Shown here one piece after another: positions 9,342-18,641 of a DNA stretch of 64,000 nt. The notes beneath the pieces are model-generated. The model had not been told where the DNA came from. It did no database searches and saw only the letters and a list, made by a program, of their open reading frames with translations. Numbering within the stretch: position 1 is the first letter of the stretch; every line of letters starts with the position of its first letter. Both the position numbers and the translations under genes were made by a program. Origin of the DNA: Crocinitomix sp. (GTDB taxonomy: Bacteria > Bacteroidota > Bacteroidia > Flavobacteriales_D > Crocinitomicaceae); NCBI GenBank assembly GCA_013138735.1, contig WTCE01000112.1, positions 1 to 64,000 of the forward strand, given 5' to 3'.

Positions 9342-9770
9342 ATGATTAGAATACTTTTCTTTTTCCTTTTTTTTATCTCTTACCAATGTAAAGCTGATGG
9401 TTTGAAAGGCTTAGGAGTTGTTGAGGAAGTATTACCGATATTTTTATGGATCTTAATTTCCATACTGGTTCTTATTTTAGCTAAAATATTAGCTTGGAGA
9501 AAAGAGGTTTTAATTGGTCAGGTTCTAACCTACGTCGGTCTACTTTCATTAACCATTTGCTTCATTCAAATTTACATCCATTACGTATTTGTAGAAGGTT
9601 ATAGATTTTCTACGTTCACACGCTTTTTTTACTTTGGGCGGTTTGCTAAGATTAAAGTTTTTACGCTTCTCATTATCATTGTTCTTTTTAGGTTTATATG
9701 GAAACGGATAAGTTTTGATCGAAAGAATTGGAAAGCTAAAAATGATCTTAACAAAGATCAGCCGGCATAA
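9342..9770 (+). CDS. Small multi-pass membrane protein, function unknown
   Basis: A 142-residue protein with a cleavable-looking signal (FFLFFISYQCKA) and about three further hydrophobic segments (IFLWILISILVLILAKILA, LTYVGLLSLTICFIQIYI, FTLLIIIVLFRFIW), ending in a basic tail. I recognise no family. It lies 47 bases after surA on the same strand and converges with the phosphatase gene, so it may be the last gene of that unit. Confidence 0.65.
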   Translation: MIRILFFFLFFISYQCKADGLKGLGVVEEVLPIFLWILISILVLILAKILAWRKEVLIGQVLTYVGLLSLTICFIQIYIHYVFVEGYRFSTFTRFFYFGRFAKIKVFTLLIIIVLFRFIWKRISFDRKNWKAKNDLNKDQPA

Positions 9771-9799
9771 AAACTATTAATTACTTAGGGGTCGCCTTT

Positions 9800-12139
9800 T
9801 TATATTTGAATACCAATAATACAAACATCATCCACCTGCTCGATCTGTCCTTTCCAATTTTCAAAAGTAATCGCCAAATGCTCTTTTTGAGCTTCAACTG
9901 AAAGGTTTGCTGTATCAAGAATTAGACTTTTAAAAGGACGTGATTTAAACTTCTTTCCTTTTTCACCACCAAACTGATCGATATAGCCATCCGAGAAGAA
10001 ATATAAACGATCGCCTTTAAGTAAAGGAACTTCAATTTGCGTAAAATCCTTCATGAATGAATACAAACCAACGGGCTGTTTATCGCCTTTAAATTCTAAC
10101 AAAGCAAGATCATCCCTAACCAGCGTCCCCTTTTTTTCCAACTCATCATCAGTTAGCAATTCTTTTTTACGAGAAATCCACAAGGGATTATTAGCACCTG
10201 AAAACACGATTTTATCCTCATATAGTGCACCTAGAGAAATATCCATTCCGTCTCTTACTGCTCCTTTTTTGCCTAAAGTCTCTATTACAATTTTACGGGC
10301 ATTGTCTAATATTTCATTTGGTGCTTTCAAACCAAACTCATTCACTGATTGGTTTAAAGCGTTGGAACATACTACGCAAAGCATAGCTCCTGGCACTCCA
10401 TGTCCAGTGCAATCTGCTGCAGCAATATAATTAACGCCATTAATATGTTCAAACCAATAAAAATCACCACTAATAACGTCTTTCGGTTTATACAAAATAA
10501 AATGCGATCCTAAATACTCTCCTATTTCCTCTAATGATGGTAAAATAGCCGATTGCAAATACTTGGCGTAGTGAATACTATCGCGCATATCCTTATGGGT
10601 TGCCGCTAATTCTCTATGTTGCAAATCAATCGCCGATTTTTGCGCATCAATTTCATCTTTTTGCCTGCGTGTTAACTTTAAACGATTGAATAGGATAACT
10701 AAAAATCCTACCACCAACAAAAGGCCAACTGAGATGGCATAAATCAATATTTTTTGCTGTTGTTCCTTCTCTTTCTCAACAAGTAAGGCCGCATCTGTCC
10801 TTGCTTTTTCTAATAATTTCTGTTTTTCATTTTCAACATCATCTAGCGCCTTTTGTTTTTCATAGCTGTACTTATACTCCTGGTTAATAATTTCCATTTG
10901 ATTTTCTTCACGATTAATGCTATCGCGTGTGTTAATAAACACCTCATGCATTATTAACGCTTGAGAATTATTTCCTATCTTCTTATTCCATACGTAAAGC
11001 ATCTCCGAAGCATCTCTTACTAAGTTAAGAACACCTATTTCCGTTCCCAATTCAAGACTCTTTTGCGCCAAATTGATTGCTTTTTTATACTCGCCGGTCC
11101 CTGCATAGGACTTAGCTACATTTACATAAATTGAACTGACATTATAATCATTTTCCAATTCTTGTCCAATTGCTAAAGCCTCTTCTAAATATGACCGAGA
11201 CTCAACATACCGTGCTTGCATAATATAGTTCTCACCAATCCCATTCAAAGCTTCCATCATTCGGACTTTATCTTGGATTTGTCGACTCAAAAGTAAGGCC
11301 TCTTCATAATATTTTAAGGATAATTCAATACTGTCCATTAAAAAATAAACACCCCCAATATTGCCTTTTATAACTGCCTGACCGTTTAGGTTCTCTTGCT
11401 CCACTCTCATTTGATAACCTCGCTCAAAATAATCCAAGGCTTTATCATACTTACCAAAATCGGTGTAAACAACTCCGATATTGTTGAGACCAGAGGCTAC
11501 GCCTTCTGTGTATCCCATGCGCTCATCAATGGTCATACATTGGGTGAAATATGTGATGGCCTGATCATAATTTCCCATGTTCGCAGAAATTATCGCAATA
11601 TTAGACAAACTATTTGCCCATCCATTCGAGTCTTTGGCTGCTTTAAATAATTCAATACTTTGTTCGTAATTATTAAGTGACTTTGCATAATCACCAATTT
11701 CTGCATGCAGCAATCCCTCATTATTTAGCAAGGCCGCCAGTTTTACGTCCTCCTCTAATTCAATGTACAAAGCTTTACTAATTTCGAAATAATCAAGTGC
11801 TTTTTTATATTCAAAATTGTAACGATAAAGATCACCTAAATCAAAAATGCAGTCTGCTTTTTTTTTCTTAAAAAATTTCGCTTCTTTTTTACTCAAATTA
11901 CGTTTTAAATTCACGTCACAAATTGAATCAAGGCTGTTTAACAGCTGTTTTTCCAATTCAAAATCAAGTCCTTCAATTAATGTCGCCCAGTCTGCGTAGG
12001 CATTGATTTTAGAGGAGTCGGGCTGATTTGAAACTAGCGTGTTTTTATAAGAAACCACTAACAATGAATCCTCAACTGACAGTTGGCCAATTGAAAATTG
12101 TGAGAATAAAAGATATAGAAATAGGCTTAAAAATCTCAT
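9800..12139 (-). CDS. TPR-repeat membrane protein with C-terminal SpoIIE/PP2C phosphatase domain
   Basis: A 779-residue protein. After a signal peptide (ends FSIGQ) come about eight TPR units (residues 90-410; repeats such as ANMGNYDQAITYFTQCM), a helical segment, one transmembrane helix (ILIYAISVGLLLVVGFLVILF), a short coiled coil, and a SpoIIE-type PP2C serine phosphatase domain (SGDFYWF, AADCTGHGVPGAM, VFSGANNPLW, FFSDGYIDQFGG). The metal-binding aspartates are present. The TPR part would be periplasmic and the phosphatase cytosolic. This architecture is common in Bacteroidota and is thought to signal through partner switching. No anti-sigma partner is adjacent. Confidence 0.92.
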   Translation of the reverse strand: MRFLSLFLYLLFSQFSIGQLSVEDSLLVVSYKNTLVSNQPDSSKINAYADWATLIEGLDFELEKQLLNSLDSICDVNLKRNLSKKEAKFFKKKKADCIFDLGDLYRYNFEYKKALDYFEISKALYIELEEDVKLAALLNNEGLLHAEIGDYAKSLNNYEQSIELFKAAKDSNGWANSLSNIAIISANMGNYDQAITYFTQCMTIDERMGYTEGVASGLNNIGVVYTDFGKYDKALDYFERGYQMRVEQENLNGQAVIKGNIGGVYFLMDSIELSLKYYEEALLLSRQIQDKVRMMEALNGIGENYIMQARYVESRSYLEEALAIGQELENDYNVSSIYVNVAKSYAGTGEYKKAINLAQKSLELGTEIGVLNLVRDASEMLYVWNKKIGNNSQALIMHEVFINTRDSINREENQMEIINQEYKYSYEKQKALDDVENEKQKLLEKARTDAALLVEKEKEQQQKILIYAISVGLLLVVGFLVILFNRLKLTRRQKDEIDAQKSAIDLQHRELAATHKDMRDSIHYAKYLQSAILPSLEEIGEYLGSHFILYKPKDVISGDFYWFEHINGVNYIAAADCTGHGVPGAMLCVVCSNALNQSVNEFGLKAPNEILDNARKIVIETLGKKGAVRDGMDISLGALYEDKIVFSGANNPLWISRKKELLTDDELEKKGTLVRDDLALLEFKGDKQPVGLYSFMKDFTQIEVPLLKGDRLYFFSDGYIDQFGGEKGKKFKSRPFKSLILDTANLSVEAQKEHLAITFENWKGQIEQVDDVCIIGIQI

Positions 12140-12236
12140 TTCATATAGGTTATGAATTCAAGATACACTAATAATCAAATATGCCTCTTTAAAAAATGAA
12201 AAAAACTATTTATTGAATCGTATTTTAGAGTGAACT

Positions 12237-12677
12237 TTATTTTGGTTCCCCCTCGGCAAACATTTTAAAGTCATTTAGATTCTTTAAGGTTTGTTTTTTA
12301 AAAGCATTGGGCATAAAAAATGAAACTAGCCTCATTAACCCCTTCATTTGGAAGTCTTGCTCGCTCGTGTATCGTGTTCGTCCTTCGGCAATCACCTCAA
12401 ATCTGTTATTTGCAATATTAAAAACACCCTTAGCTTCATAAGTCATCTTCATATTGTCGGGTAAATTATTTTCGGTAATGGTTTCCAACAAAACCATCTC
12501 TCTATTTTTTAATTTGAACGTAATTTCTGATTTGGCCCCCGTTTCCCCTTGTGATCCACTCAATTGATCCCAACTTTCAATGCCTTCCATCCATTTAAAA
12601 ACGTTTTCTTCGTCGTCAAAAAGTTCGACAACTCGATCTCTCGGAAGATCTATTTCAATGTCAACACAATACTTCAT
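12237..12677 (-). CDS. SRPBCC-family (START/Bet v1-like) protein
   Basis: A 146-residue cytosolic protein. The opening YCVDIEIDLPRDRVVELFDDEENVFKWMEGI and the later beta strands (ITENNLPDNMKMTYEAKGV, RYTSEQDFQM) follow the SRPBCC helix-grip fold, which makes a hydrophobic ligand pocket. It ends with the usual amphipathic helix. No ligand can be inferred. The upstream lipoprotein gene ends 28 bases before its start on the same strand, so they may be co-transcribed. Confidence 0.75.
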   Translation of the reverse strand: MKYCVDIEIDLPRDRVVELFDDEENVFKWMEGIESWDQLSGSQGETGAKSEITFKLKNREMVLLETITENNLPDNMKMTYEAKGVFNIANNRFEVIAEGRTRYTSEQDFQMKGLMRLVSFFMPNAFKKQTLKNLNDFKMFAEGEPK

Positions 12678-12705
12678 AACTACTACTTCACTTCCTTTTA
12701 AATTA

Positions 12706-13131
12706 CTAAAATCCTTCCCTCCATCTTATTGACTCATAATTTGTCAATGCTCTTAGTTTAGGTGATTTTCCTTGGGCAAAAACCATGTTTAAATAATGAT
12801 GCGAATATGTAATTGGTTCTAGTTTTATCAAATCATTTCCTTTTTTCAAATACACTTCATTTATGACAGATTTTTCTGTGACTGATCCATATACCAAAAA
12901 TAACGTATCCCCAATTTGCTCATAGGAACCGCCAATTACATTGCCATAATCATCTGCCATTAACGAATCTTGCACATTGAAATAAACATACTCAATAAAT
13001 GTGCCATTTGATTTTATTTGCAATTCCGTATAGGTTTCATTTTCCGACTCATTAAAGAAAAACGAAGTTGATTGACATGAAATCATGAAAATCAACAAGA
13101 AGAATACGCCAAAAACGTGAATTTTTTTCAT
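12706..13131 (-). CDS. Predicted lipoprotein, function unknown
   Basis: About 141 residues from the ATG giving MKKIHVFG (the track adds two residues). The signal peptide ends in the lipobox FMISC, so the protein is lipid-anchored. The rest is beta-rich (TYTELQIKSNGTFIEYVYFNVQDS, YEQIGDTLFLVYGS) and resembles small lipocalin-like or copper-resistance-like barrels only in general pattern. No specific family is recognised. It lies upstream of the SRPBCC gene. The 238-base gap beyond its start contains nothing I can identify. Confidence 0.65.
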   Translation of the reverse strand: MKKIHVFGVFFLLIFMISCQSTSFFFNESENETYTELQIKSNGTFIEYVYFNVQDSLMADDYGNVIGGSYEQIGDTLFLVYGSVTEKSVINEVYLKKGNDLIKLEPITYSHHYLNMVFAQGKSPKLRALTNYESIRWREGF

Positions 13132-13375
13132 AAGCAATTTATTAAACTAAAGTTGTGGGAGAATTACATTTAGATTTACTACAAGATATGAATTTTTTTC
13201 ACGAATTGACGCGATAATTAAGATGTGGGATTTCACTGTTTTCAATGGCCCTCTTATCCCGTTGAATTTGAGTGATATAGTAACGTGTTTTAAGTCCTAT
13301 TATATCAAGTCTGTGAGAATTGAGCTTAATTCATTGGATATATACATATAGTTGAATACTGCTTGTATTTTATCC

Positions 13376-13936
13376 CTAATATTTATAGCCTTCTATCTCT
13401 TCGTCGGAACTTTCTACTCCTAATGACAAGACAATGCGATTTACAAAATTAAAATAGCTTATCACAAGCGTGGCATCCAAAATAGCACTATCACTTAATC
13501 CTGCAACCTTCAAAGGTTCTGTTAAGTTCTCATTATTGGCTTTACCAGGATCAATCGTCACTATTTTAGCATAGCGACACAAGGCTAATTCCTGCTCGTC
13601 AATATCTGCCAATTCAAAATCTGTTTTCAACTGGGTTAATTTATTTTCAGCCTTCCAATAATGATTCAAAGCACTAGCATGATGCAATTGACAATATTCA
13701 CAGTTATTACTTATTGAAACAATTACGGCTAACATCTCTCTCTTGGCGCGTGACAATTCTGACCTTGAAAACATAATTTCCATGTACAGTTCAATGTGCT
13801 TTACAATACTTTCTGGTCGTAAACTTTGAATGGTATGCACCCCTGCAAGTTTTCCACGTTTCGCTATTAAATCGTCATAGATCTCGTGCAGCCTACCCGT
13901 AGAACCTTCGTAATCAATTACTTCAATATTTGCCAT
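13376..13936 (-). CDS. AhpD-like / carboxymuconolactone decarboxylase family peroxidase-related protein
   Basis: A 186-residue all-helical protein of the CMD/AhpD family. The redox centre CEYCQLHHASAL supplies the CxxC pair and the following histidine seen in alkylhydroperoxidase AhpD. The N-terminal region (RPESIVKHIELYMEIMFSRSELSRAKREMLAVIVS) is the usual family lead-in and resembles the uncharacterised peroxidase-related subgroup. It probably reduces peroxides, but the electron donor is unknown. It stands alone between two non-coding stretches. Confidence 0.88.
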   Translation of the reverse strand: MANIEVIDYEGSTGRLHEIYDDLIAKRGKLAGVHTIQSLRPESIVKHIELYMEIMFSRSELSRAKREMLAVIVSISNNCEYCQLHHASALNHYWKAENKLTQLKTDFELADIDEQELALCRYAKIVTIDPGKANNENLTEPLKVAGLSDSAILDATLVISYFNFVNRIVLSLGVESSDEEIEGYKY

Positions 13937-14279
13937 GCTGCTTTTTACCTATTGGACGTTTCTTATTGGGCTTCCTTTCGTTAGCCGTACAGAAAAACAC
14001 GATTTTCTTAAGAATAAGGACATTTAAAAACGCTTTCTAGATTTCTGTACATGCTTTTTTGTAGGGACGGTGATCCCGATAGAAATAGGAATCGTGTTCC
14101 ATTCTAAATCCAGTATATTCTATCTAAATATTGATTTAAATGAAATTAAGTTCCTTCGCTAAGAGCCTCACTAGAGGTTTCGACCGCCGGTGAAAGCTTT
14201 TGAAAACGTAAAAAATAATGATTAAATAGTTCTGTAAATTATCCGATTCATAGTATCTTGTACAGCATTAAACAAGCTT
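13937..14279 (+). other. 343-base non-coding stretch with inverted repeats
   Basis: No ORF of note. GTACAGAAA (13987-13995) and TTTCTGTAC (14042-14050) are a perfect 9-base inverted repeat. GATCCCGAT...ATAGGAATC is an imperfect hairpin. Near 14158-14200 is a patch of higher GC with the short palindrome CCTCACTAGAGG. A weak -7-like TATCTTG lies about 15 bases before the aldo/keto reductase ATG. The GC-richer patch resembles the one after ndk and may be a decayed repeat. Confidence 0.4.
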
Positions 14280-15275
14280 ATGGAATATAGAAATTTAGGG
14301 AAATCAGGATTACAATTAAGTGAATTATCTTTAGGTAGTTGGCTCACATTTGGGAAACAAATTGGTAACAATATTGCGAAAGACTTAATGTATTTGGCTT
14401 ATGACAATGGCGTTAACTTTTTTGACAACGCTGAAATTTATGCCAATGGAGAATCTGAAATTGTAATGGGAGAAATCTTAAAAAATTCTGGTTGGGATCG
14501 CGATAGCTATGTTGTTTCTAGCAAAGTGTTTTTTGGAACTCGTGGTTTAGTTGATTCAAGACCCACGCAAAAAGGATTGAATCGCAAACATATAACAGAA
14601 GCATGTACAGCAGCATTAAAGCGCTTGCAAGTTGATTATTTGGATTTATTCTTTTGTCACCGCCCAGATAAAACTACGCCAATTGAAGAAACGGTTTGGA
14701 CCATGCACAACTTAATTACGCAGGGGAAAATTTTGTATTGGGGCACGTCTGAGTGGAGTGCGCAAGAATATATGGAAGCCCACATGGTTGCCAAACAATA
14801 TAATTTGATTGGACCAACTATGGAGCAGCCGCAATACAATATGCTGCACCGTGATAAATTTGAGGTTGAATTTGATCAATTATATAAAACAGTAGGCATG
14901 GGAACTACAATTTGGTCGCCATTAGCATCAGGTGTTTTAACGGGGAAATATAATTCAGATAACATTCCAACAGATACGCGATTAGGAATTGAAGGCTTAG
15001 AATGGTTGAAGGAAAAAACGGTAACGGATCAAAACTTGAGTAAGATTGGCGCCTTGCAAAACTTAGCATCTGATCTTGAAATTTCTATGCCAGTTTTAGC
15101 AATAGCTTGGTGTTTAAAGAATAAAAATGTAAGCACAGTGATGTTGGGCGCCTCTAAAGTTGCGCAATTAGAAGAAACATTAAAAGCTGGAGAATCAGTA
15201 CATTTATTAACGGATGAAGTGATGCTGAAGATTGATGAATTGTTGGGGAATGTTCCTGCAAGGCCTAATTTTTAG
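14280..15275 (+). CDS. Aldo/keto reductase (KCNAB / voltage-gated K+ channel beta-like family)
   Basis: A 331-residue cytosolic NADPH-dependent oxidoreductase. The catalytic tetrad is visible as Asp and Tyr in FFDNAEIYANG, Lys in VVSSKVFFG and His in DLFFCHRPD. The C-terminal coenzyme motif WSPLASGVLTGKY and the LGASKVAQLEET region fit the KCNAB-like branch. Members reduce aldehydes and ketones, and the substrate here is unknown. The following lipoprotein frame overlaps its 3' end. Confidence 0.93.
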   Translation: MEYRNLGKSGLQLSELSLGSWLTFGKQIGNNIAKDLMYLAYDNGVNFFDNAEIYANGESEIVMGEILKNSGWDRDSYVVSSKVFFGTRGLVDSRPTQKGLNRKHITEACTAALKRLQVDYLDLFFCHRPDKTTPIEETVWTMHNLITQGKILYWGTSEWSAQEYMEAHMVAKQYNLIGPTMEQPQYNMLHRDKFEVEFDQLYKTVGMGTTIWSPLASGVLTGKYNSDNIPTDTRLGIEGLEWLKEKTVTDQNLSKIGALQNLASDLEISMPVLAIAWCLKNKNVSTVMLGASKVAQLEETLKAGESVHLLTDEVMLKIDELLGNVPARPNF

Positions 15276-15837
15276 AGTGTTGCTTTTTTCTAGAATCACT
15301 TTTTGTACCTTAATTGTTCTTATTTCTTGTTCGGATGAAATAGAGCTTGACCCTATTGTTCAGAATGATGCTCATATTATGACAGAGGTCGTCGATTCAG
15401 GCAATCCCTATGATCTACTTTATGCGGATTTAATTGAGGAGCGCGAAATTGAACGGATTTATGAAGAACAAGAACATCTGAATAAAAACATAATAAATTT
15501 TGCAACATGGAAATCACAGGTTTCGCGCATTGACTTTGATGTTTACGAGGAGAATTACTTAAATAAAGCACAGTCGATATTTAATTCGTTTAGTGATCAA
15601 CTGCATGTAATTTCTGAAAGTCGCGATTCATTTTATAATGAAAATCCAATTATCCTAAGGTTCGACAGTGCTTATTTTCATATTGCATATCCAGTAATGA
15701 ACGCGGAAAGAACATACGCTATAGTTGATATTGATTATAGCTGCGGATACTATTGCTCTTATAGTGAACTTAGCATTTATCGCAAAGTAAATGGAAAATG
15801 GACTTTAGATCGAATTATACGGCGAAGTGAATCGTGA
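15250..15837 (+). CDS. Predicted lipoprotein, function unknown
   Basis: About 195 residues. The frame overlaps the end of the reductase gene, and several starts are possible: ATG at 15235 or 15250, or GTG at 15277 just past the reductase stop. Each keeps a signal ending in the lipobox LIVLISC-SDE. The mature protein is acidic at first, then has a beta-rich C-terminal region with a Cys pair (YSCGYYCSY) and a strand ending KVNGKWTLDRII, as in SnoaL/NTF2-like or tachylectin-like modules, but I cannot assign it. Confidence 0.65.
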   Translation: MFLQGLIFRVLLFSRITFCTLIVLISCSDEIELDPIVQNDAHIMTEVVDSGNPYDLLYADLIEEREIERIYEEQEHLNKNIINFATWKSQVSRIDFDVYEENYLNKAQSIFNSFSDQLHVISESRDSFYNENPIILRFDSAYFHIAYPVMNAERTYAIVDIDYSCGYYCSYSELSIYRKVNGKWTLDRIIRRSES

Positions 15838-15866
15838 TATTTGATGAAGGACTTTAAGTAGCTTTT

Positions 15867-17684
15867 TTATTTATTTAGAAAACCAATATCATCAACGAAG
15901 AAATTTCCTTCTGCCGTTCTAATATTTATGAGTGTTCCACAATACGGAATCAAATCTACCTGAAAATAAGAAGCGTTTATTTCGCCAGATATTGTCTTTA
16001 TACTGCAATCTGTTAAAGTTGAATCAAAGAAATCTAAATTTCCACACGTGGTATTCAACGGATGACCAGACGCATATTGAACAGCATAATTCTGGAACTG
16101 AAAGGATTCTAAACTGACCAATTCAGCAGGTGTATAGAGATAAGTCAATGAATCTTCTGTATTAAAATGATATTCAATTGCCACGACCTGACTTTCTATC
16201 ACTTGGTCATTACTATCTATGGCTTGTACTTTATCTCCTAATCGAATTTGATCAATTCTAAGCGCTTGATTATTGGATATGTTCACTTTGGCAGATTCAG
16301 GAAAACAATATTCATGATATTCCAAATTCGGATAATTCCTTTTCAGCAGTGGTAAATCCGTTTCATTCGAATAATGTACGCCTAAATAGGAGAGGTTGTG
16401 TGGACAGTTTAAAAAATCATATTGCTTAGCATATCCATAAATAACAAGACTGTCAATATTGCCCAATTTAAAATTCTCACAATTTAAATCAATGGTGTCG
16501 CATATAATGGTTAAAGACTTGAGTTCACTAATAGCTGAATCAAAAACGGCTTCACCTTCAAATCCGTCGAGGTCTAGCGTTAATTCATTAAAATACTTAC
16601 TCGATTTAGTCATTAAAGCTAGTTCATTGCTGGCATGCACATCAAAAAAAGCCGAATTTACAGTCTTAAAATCATGTTTACGAATGGGAATATTTGACCT
16701 GAGTTTGAGAATTGAATCTGATCCGGTAAGCAAGTCTACATATTTTAGTGAAGAACCTGCATGAATGGAAATACTCATGTTTTCAGGAACAAAAAACTTA
16801 ATCTTTGCGTCATTTGATTGAATCTCAATTTCATTGAGATTTGAAAATTCAGACCAATTGAGATCGCCAAACTGCTCAGGGTTTCCAACGAGTTTATTAA
16901 TGACTTGCTTGTCGATAAAACTGAAAGAATCATTCAAGTTAACTTCAAAGCTTTGTCTATAATTTACAGACCATATCACTGGCCTAATCTCCTTAAAAAG
17001 ATTCATGTTATACCCATCAAAATCTCCTTTATTTTCAAGCGTCCAAGAGCCCTTTAGATGTTTTACTAATTTAATACGATCAAAATAGTAAGGAAAACCT
17101 TCTTTCGATTTTTTTTGCGGTGGATGGACGACGTTAAACTGTTGATCAATATAGACAGAATGCTTTTTTTTATCTTGATCAAATTTTTCCCAAATACCAT
17201 TTATCATCATTGAATCGGGTAATTCTGATAAGTTTGAAATGACCTCTCCAGGGTTTACCAATTGAAAGTCTACACCGTCTAGCGAATAATATATCGCCTG
17301 CATTAACATCATTCCACGATCATAGAAAATAGTATGATTCTCAATAGTTGGATGTAAGGCCTCACTGTATGTTTTATAAGTTTCAATATGAACCTCAGAA
17401 CGCGGCGTATCCATCTTACCAATTGGACGGTAAAATATAAGGCTGTCCGAAAAAGCTTCATATTGAATACCTCTAACTTTCCAATTATTTGGATAGCCTT
17501 TTGAAGAAACATATACAAAACTACAAACACTATCGTTTGTCATAGAAATTTGCAGACGTGTTCCTTGCTCATCATACCACGTTCCAATTTCCTGATCTTG
17601 CCCCCAAACTTGTGCATACACCTGAGCACTCACAAATAAAACAGTAAGACTTAAACAAATTTTACTAAAAGTGACTTTGCGCAT
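15867..17684 (-). CDS. Exported protein with C-terminal Hint-like (hedgehog/intein) domain
   Basis: A 605-residue protein with signal peptide to about residue 24 (AQVYAQ). Residues 30-240 are beta-rich and of unknown fold. Residues 270-455 show leucine-rich-like strand spacing (LNEIEIQS, LKSLTIICDTIDL, NIDSLVIYG). From Cys460 the sequence reads as a Hint module: CFPESAKVNIS, IDQIRLGDKVQAID, a strand VESQVVAIEYH-like, the block-B-like SGHPLNT with His541, and a terminal GNFFVDDIGFLN that matches the family's NFFVDG-hhhHN ending. The final His-Asn is not kept. It could self-process or be a degenerate Hint fold (inference). It may be monocistronic. Confidence 0.7.
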   Translation of the reverse strand: MRKVTFSKICLSLTVLFVSAQVYAQVWGQDQEIGTWYDEQGTRLQISMTNDSVCSFVYVSSKGYPNNWKVRGIQYEAFSDSLIFYRPIGKMDTPRSEVHIETYKTYSEALHPTIENHTIFYDRGMMLMQAIYYSLDGVDFQLVNPGEVISNLSELPDSMMINGIWEKFDQDKKKHSVYIDQQFNVVHPPQKKSKEGFPYYFDRIKLVKHLKGSWTLENKGDFDGYNMNLFKEIRPVIWSVNYRQSFEVNLNDSFSFIDKQVINKLVGNPEQFGDLNWSEFSNLNEIEIQSNDAKIKFFVPENMSISIHAGSSLKYVDLLTGSDSILKLRSNIPIRKHDFKTVNSAFFDVHASNELALMTKSSKYFNELTLDLDGFEGEAVFDSAISELKSLTIICDTIDLNCENFKLGNIDSLVIYGYAKQYDFLNCPHNLSYLGVHYSNETDLPLLKRNYPNLEYHEYCFPESAKVNISNNQALRIDQIRLGDKVQAIDSNDQVIESQVVAIEYHFNTEDSLTYLYTPAELVSLESFQFQNYAVQYASGHPLNTTCGNLDFFDSTLTDCSIKTISGEINASYFQVDLIPYCGTLINIRTAEGNFFVDDIGFLNK

Positions 17685-17736
17685 AGGTGCCCAAATAATA
17701 CAAAATTAAAAAGTAGTTACACCTTGGATGAGTTGA

Positions 17737-18639
17737 TCATTTATTTGCTTGGTCATATTGCGTAAGCTCTTCTGTAAACTCAATCTTTTGTTTGGACGAA
17801 TTCCGTATCCGTTGAAAGATCAACACGGCAAAGAAAATAATCCCCGACACCATGACCATAGAACCAGTAATACTAACGTTTAGCCAAACTGCGAGATAAT
17901 AGCCAGAAATAACGGCCGAAATTCCAAAAAGGCAAGTGAACAAAAGCATTTCACGCAGTTTAGTAGAAACCAACTGTGCCGTTGCAGGTGGAATAATCAA
18001 GAAGCCAACCACCAACACCGCTCCAACAACCTCAAAAGCAACAACTGTTGTTAATGAGACCAATGTCATTAGTGCATAGTGCCATTTCCCTGTGTTGATA
18101 CCTAAAGAACGCGCATAATCAATGTTAAAGGCTAACAATTTAAATCCTTTAAATCCAAAAAACAAACTCAAACCTATAATTGCGAAAGCAATGATTTCAA
18201 CATAAAAGGCACGTGGACCTAAATATAAGTTATCGTCTACAATTATTTTATCCATATGGATGGTTGCGATATCTCCGTAAAGCACGCATTCCATATCAAT
18301 ATCAACATTGCCCTGCATCCATGAAGAAATCATAATCATTCCTACTGCAAAAAGTAACGTATAGGTAATTCCGATAGATGCGTCTCCTTGAATCTTCGCT
18401 TTACGAGATAAAAAATCAATCAAAAAGGCAGCCAAAACACCTGTTAAGGTTGCACCTAATAATAAAAGTCCAGAGGTTTTATCGCCACTAAAATAATAGG
18501 CCACTACAATTCCGGGAAGCACGGCATGCGAAATAGCATCTCCGACCATTGCCATTTTTCGCAAGAGTAAAAAGCAACCGAGTAAGCCAGCGTTTATGGC
18601 TACAATTGATGCGGTTAATATGATCCAAAAGTCGCTCAT
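17737..18639 (-). CDS. Metal ABC transporter permease (TroD/ZnuB/MntB family)
   Basis: A 300-residue integral membrane protein of the ABC-3 family with about eight or nine helices. It contains the family signature region HAVLPGIVVAY, with LLRKMAMVGDAISH just before it, and the later VVGAVLVVGFLIIPPATAQLV stretch. The C-terminal tail is basic and then acidic. Last gene of the metal-import operon, 2 bases after the fused permease gene. It should pair with that permease to form the channel for Mn, Zn or Fe. Confidence 0.93.
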   Translation of the reverse strand: MSDFWIILTASIVAINAGLLGCFLLLRKMAMVGDAISHAVLPGIVVAYYFSGDKTSGLLLLGATLTGVLAAFLIDFLSRKAKIQGDASIGITYTLLFAVGMIMISSWMQGNVDIDMECVLYGDIATIHMDKIIVDDNLYLGPRAFYVEIIAFAIIGLSLFFGFKGFKLLAFNIDYARSLGINTGKWHYALMTLVSLTTVVAFEVVGAVLVVGFLIIPPATAQLVSTKLREMLLFTCLFGISAVISGYYLAVWLNVSITGSMVMVSGIIFFAVLIFQRIRNSSKQKIEFTEELTQYDQANK

Positions 18640-18641
18640 GG

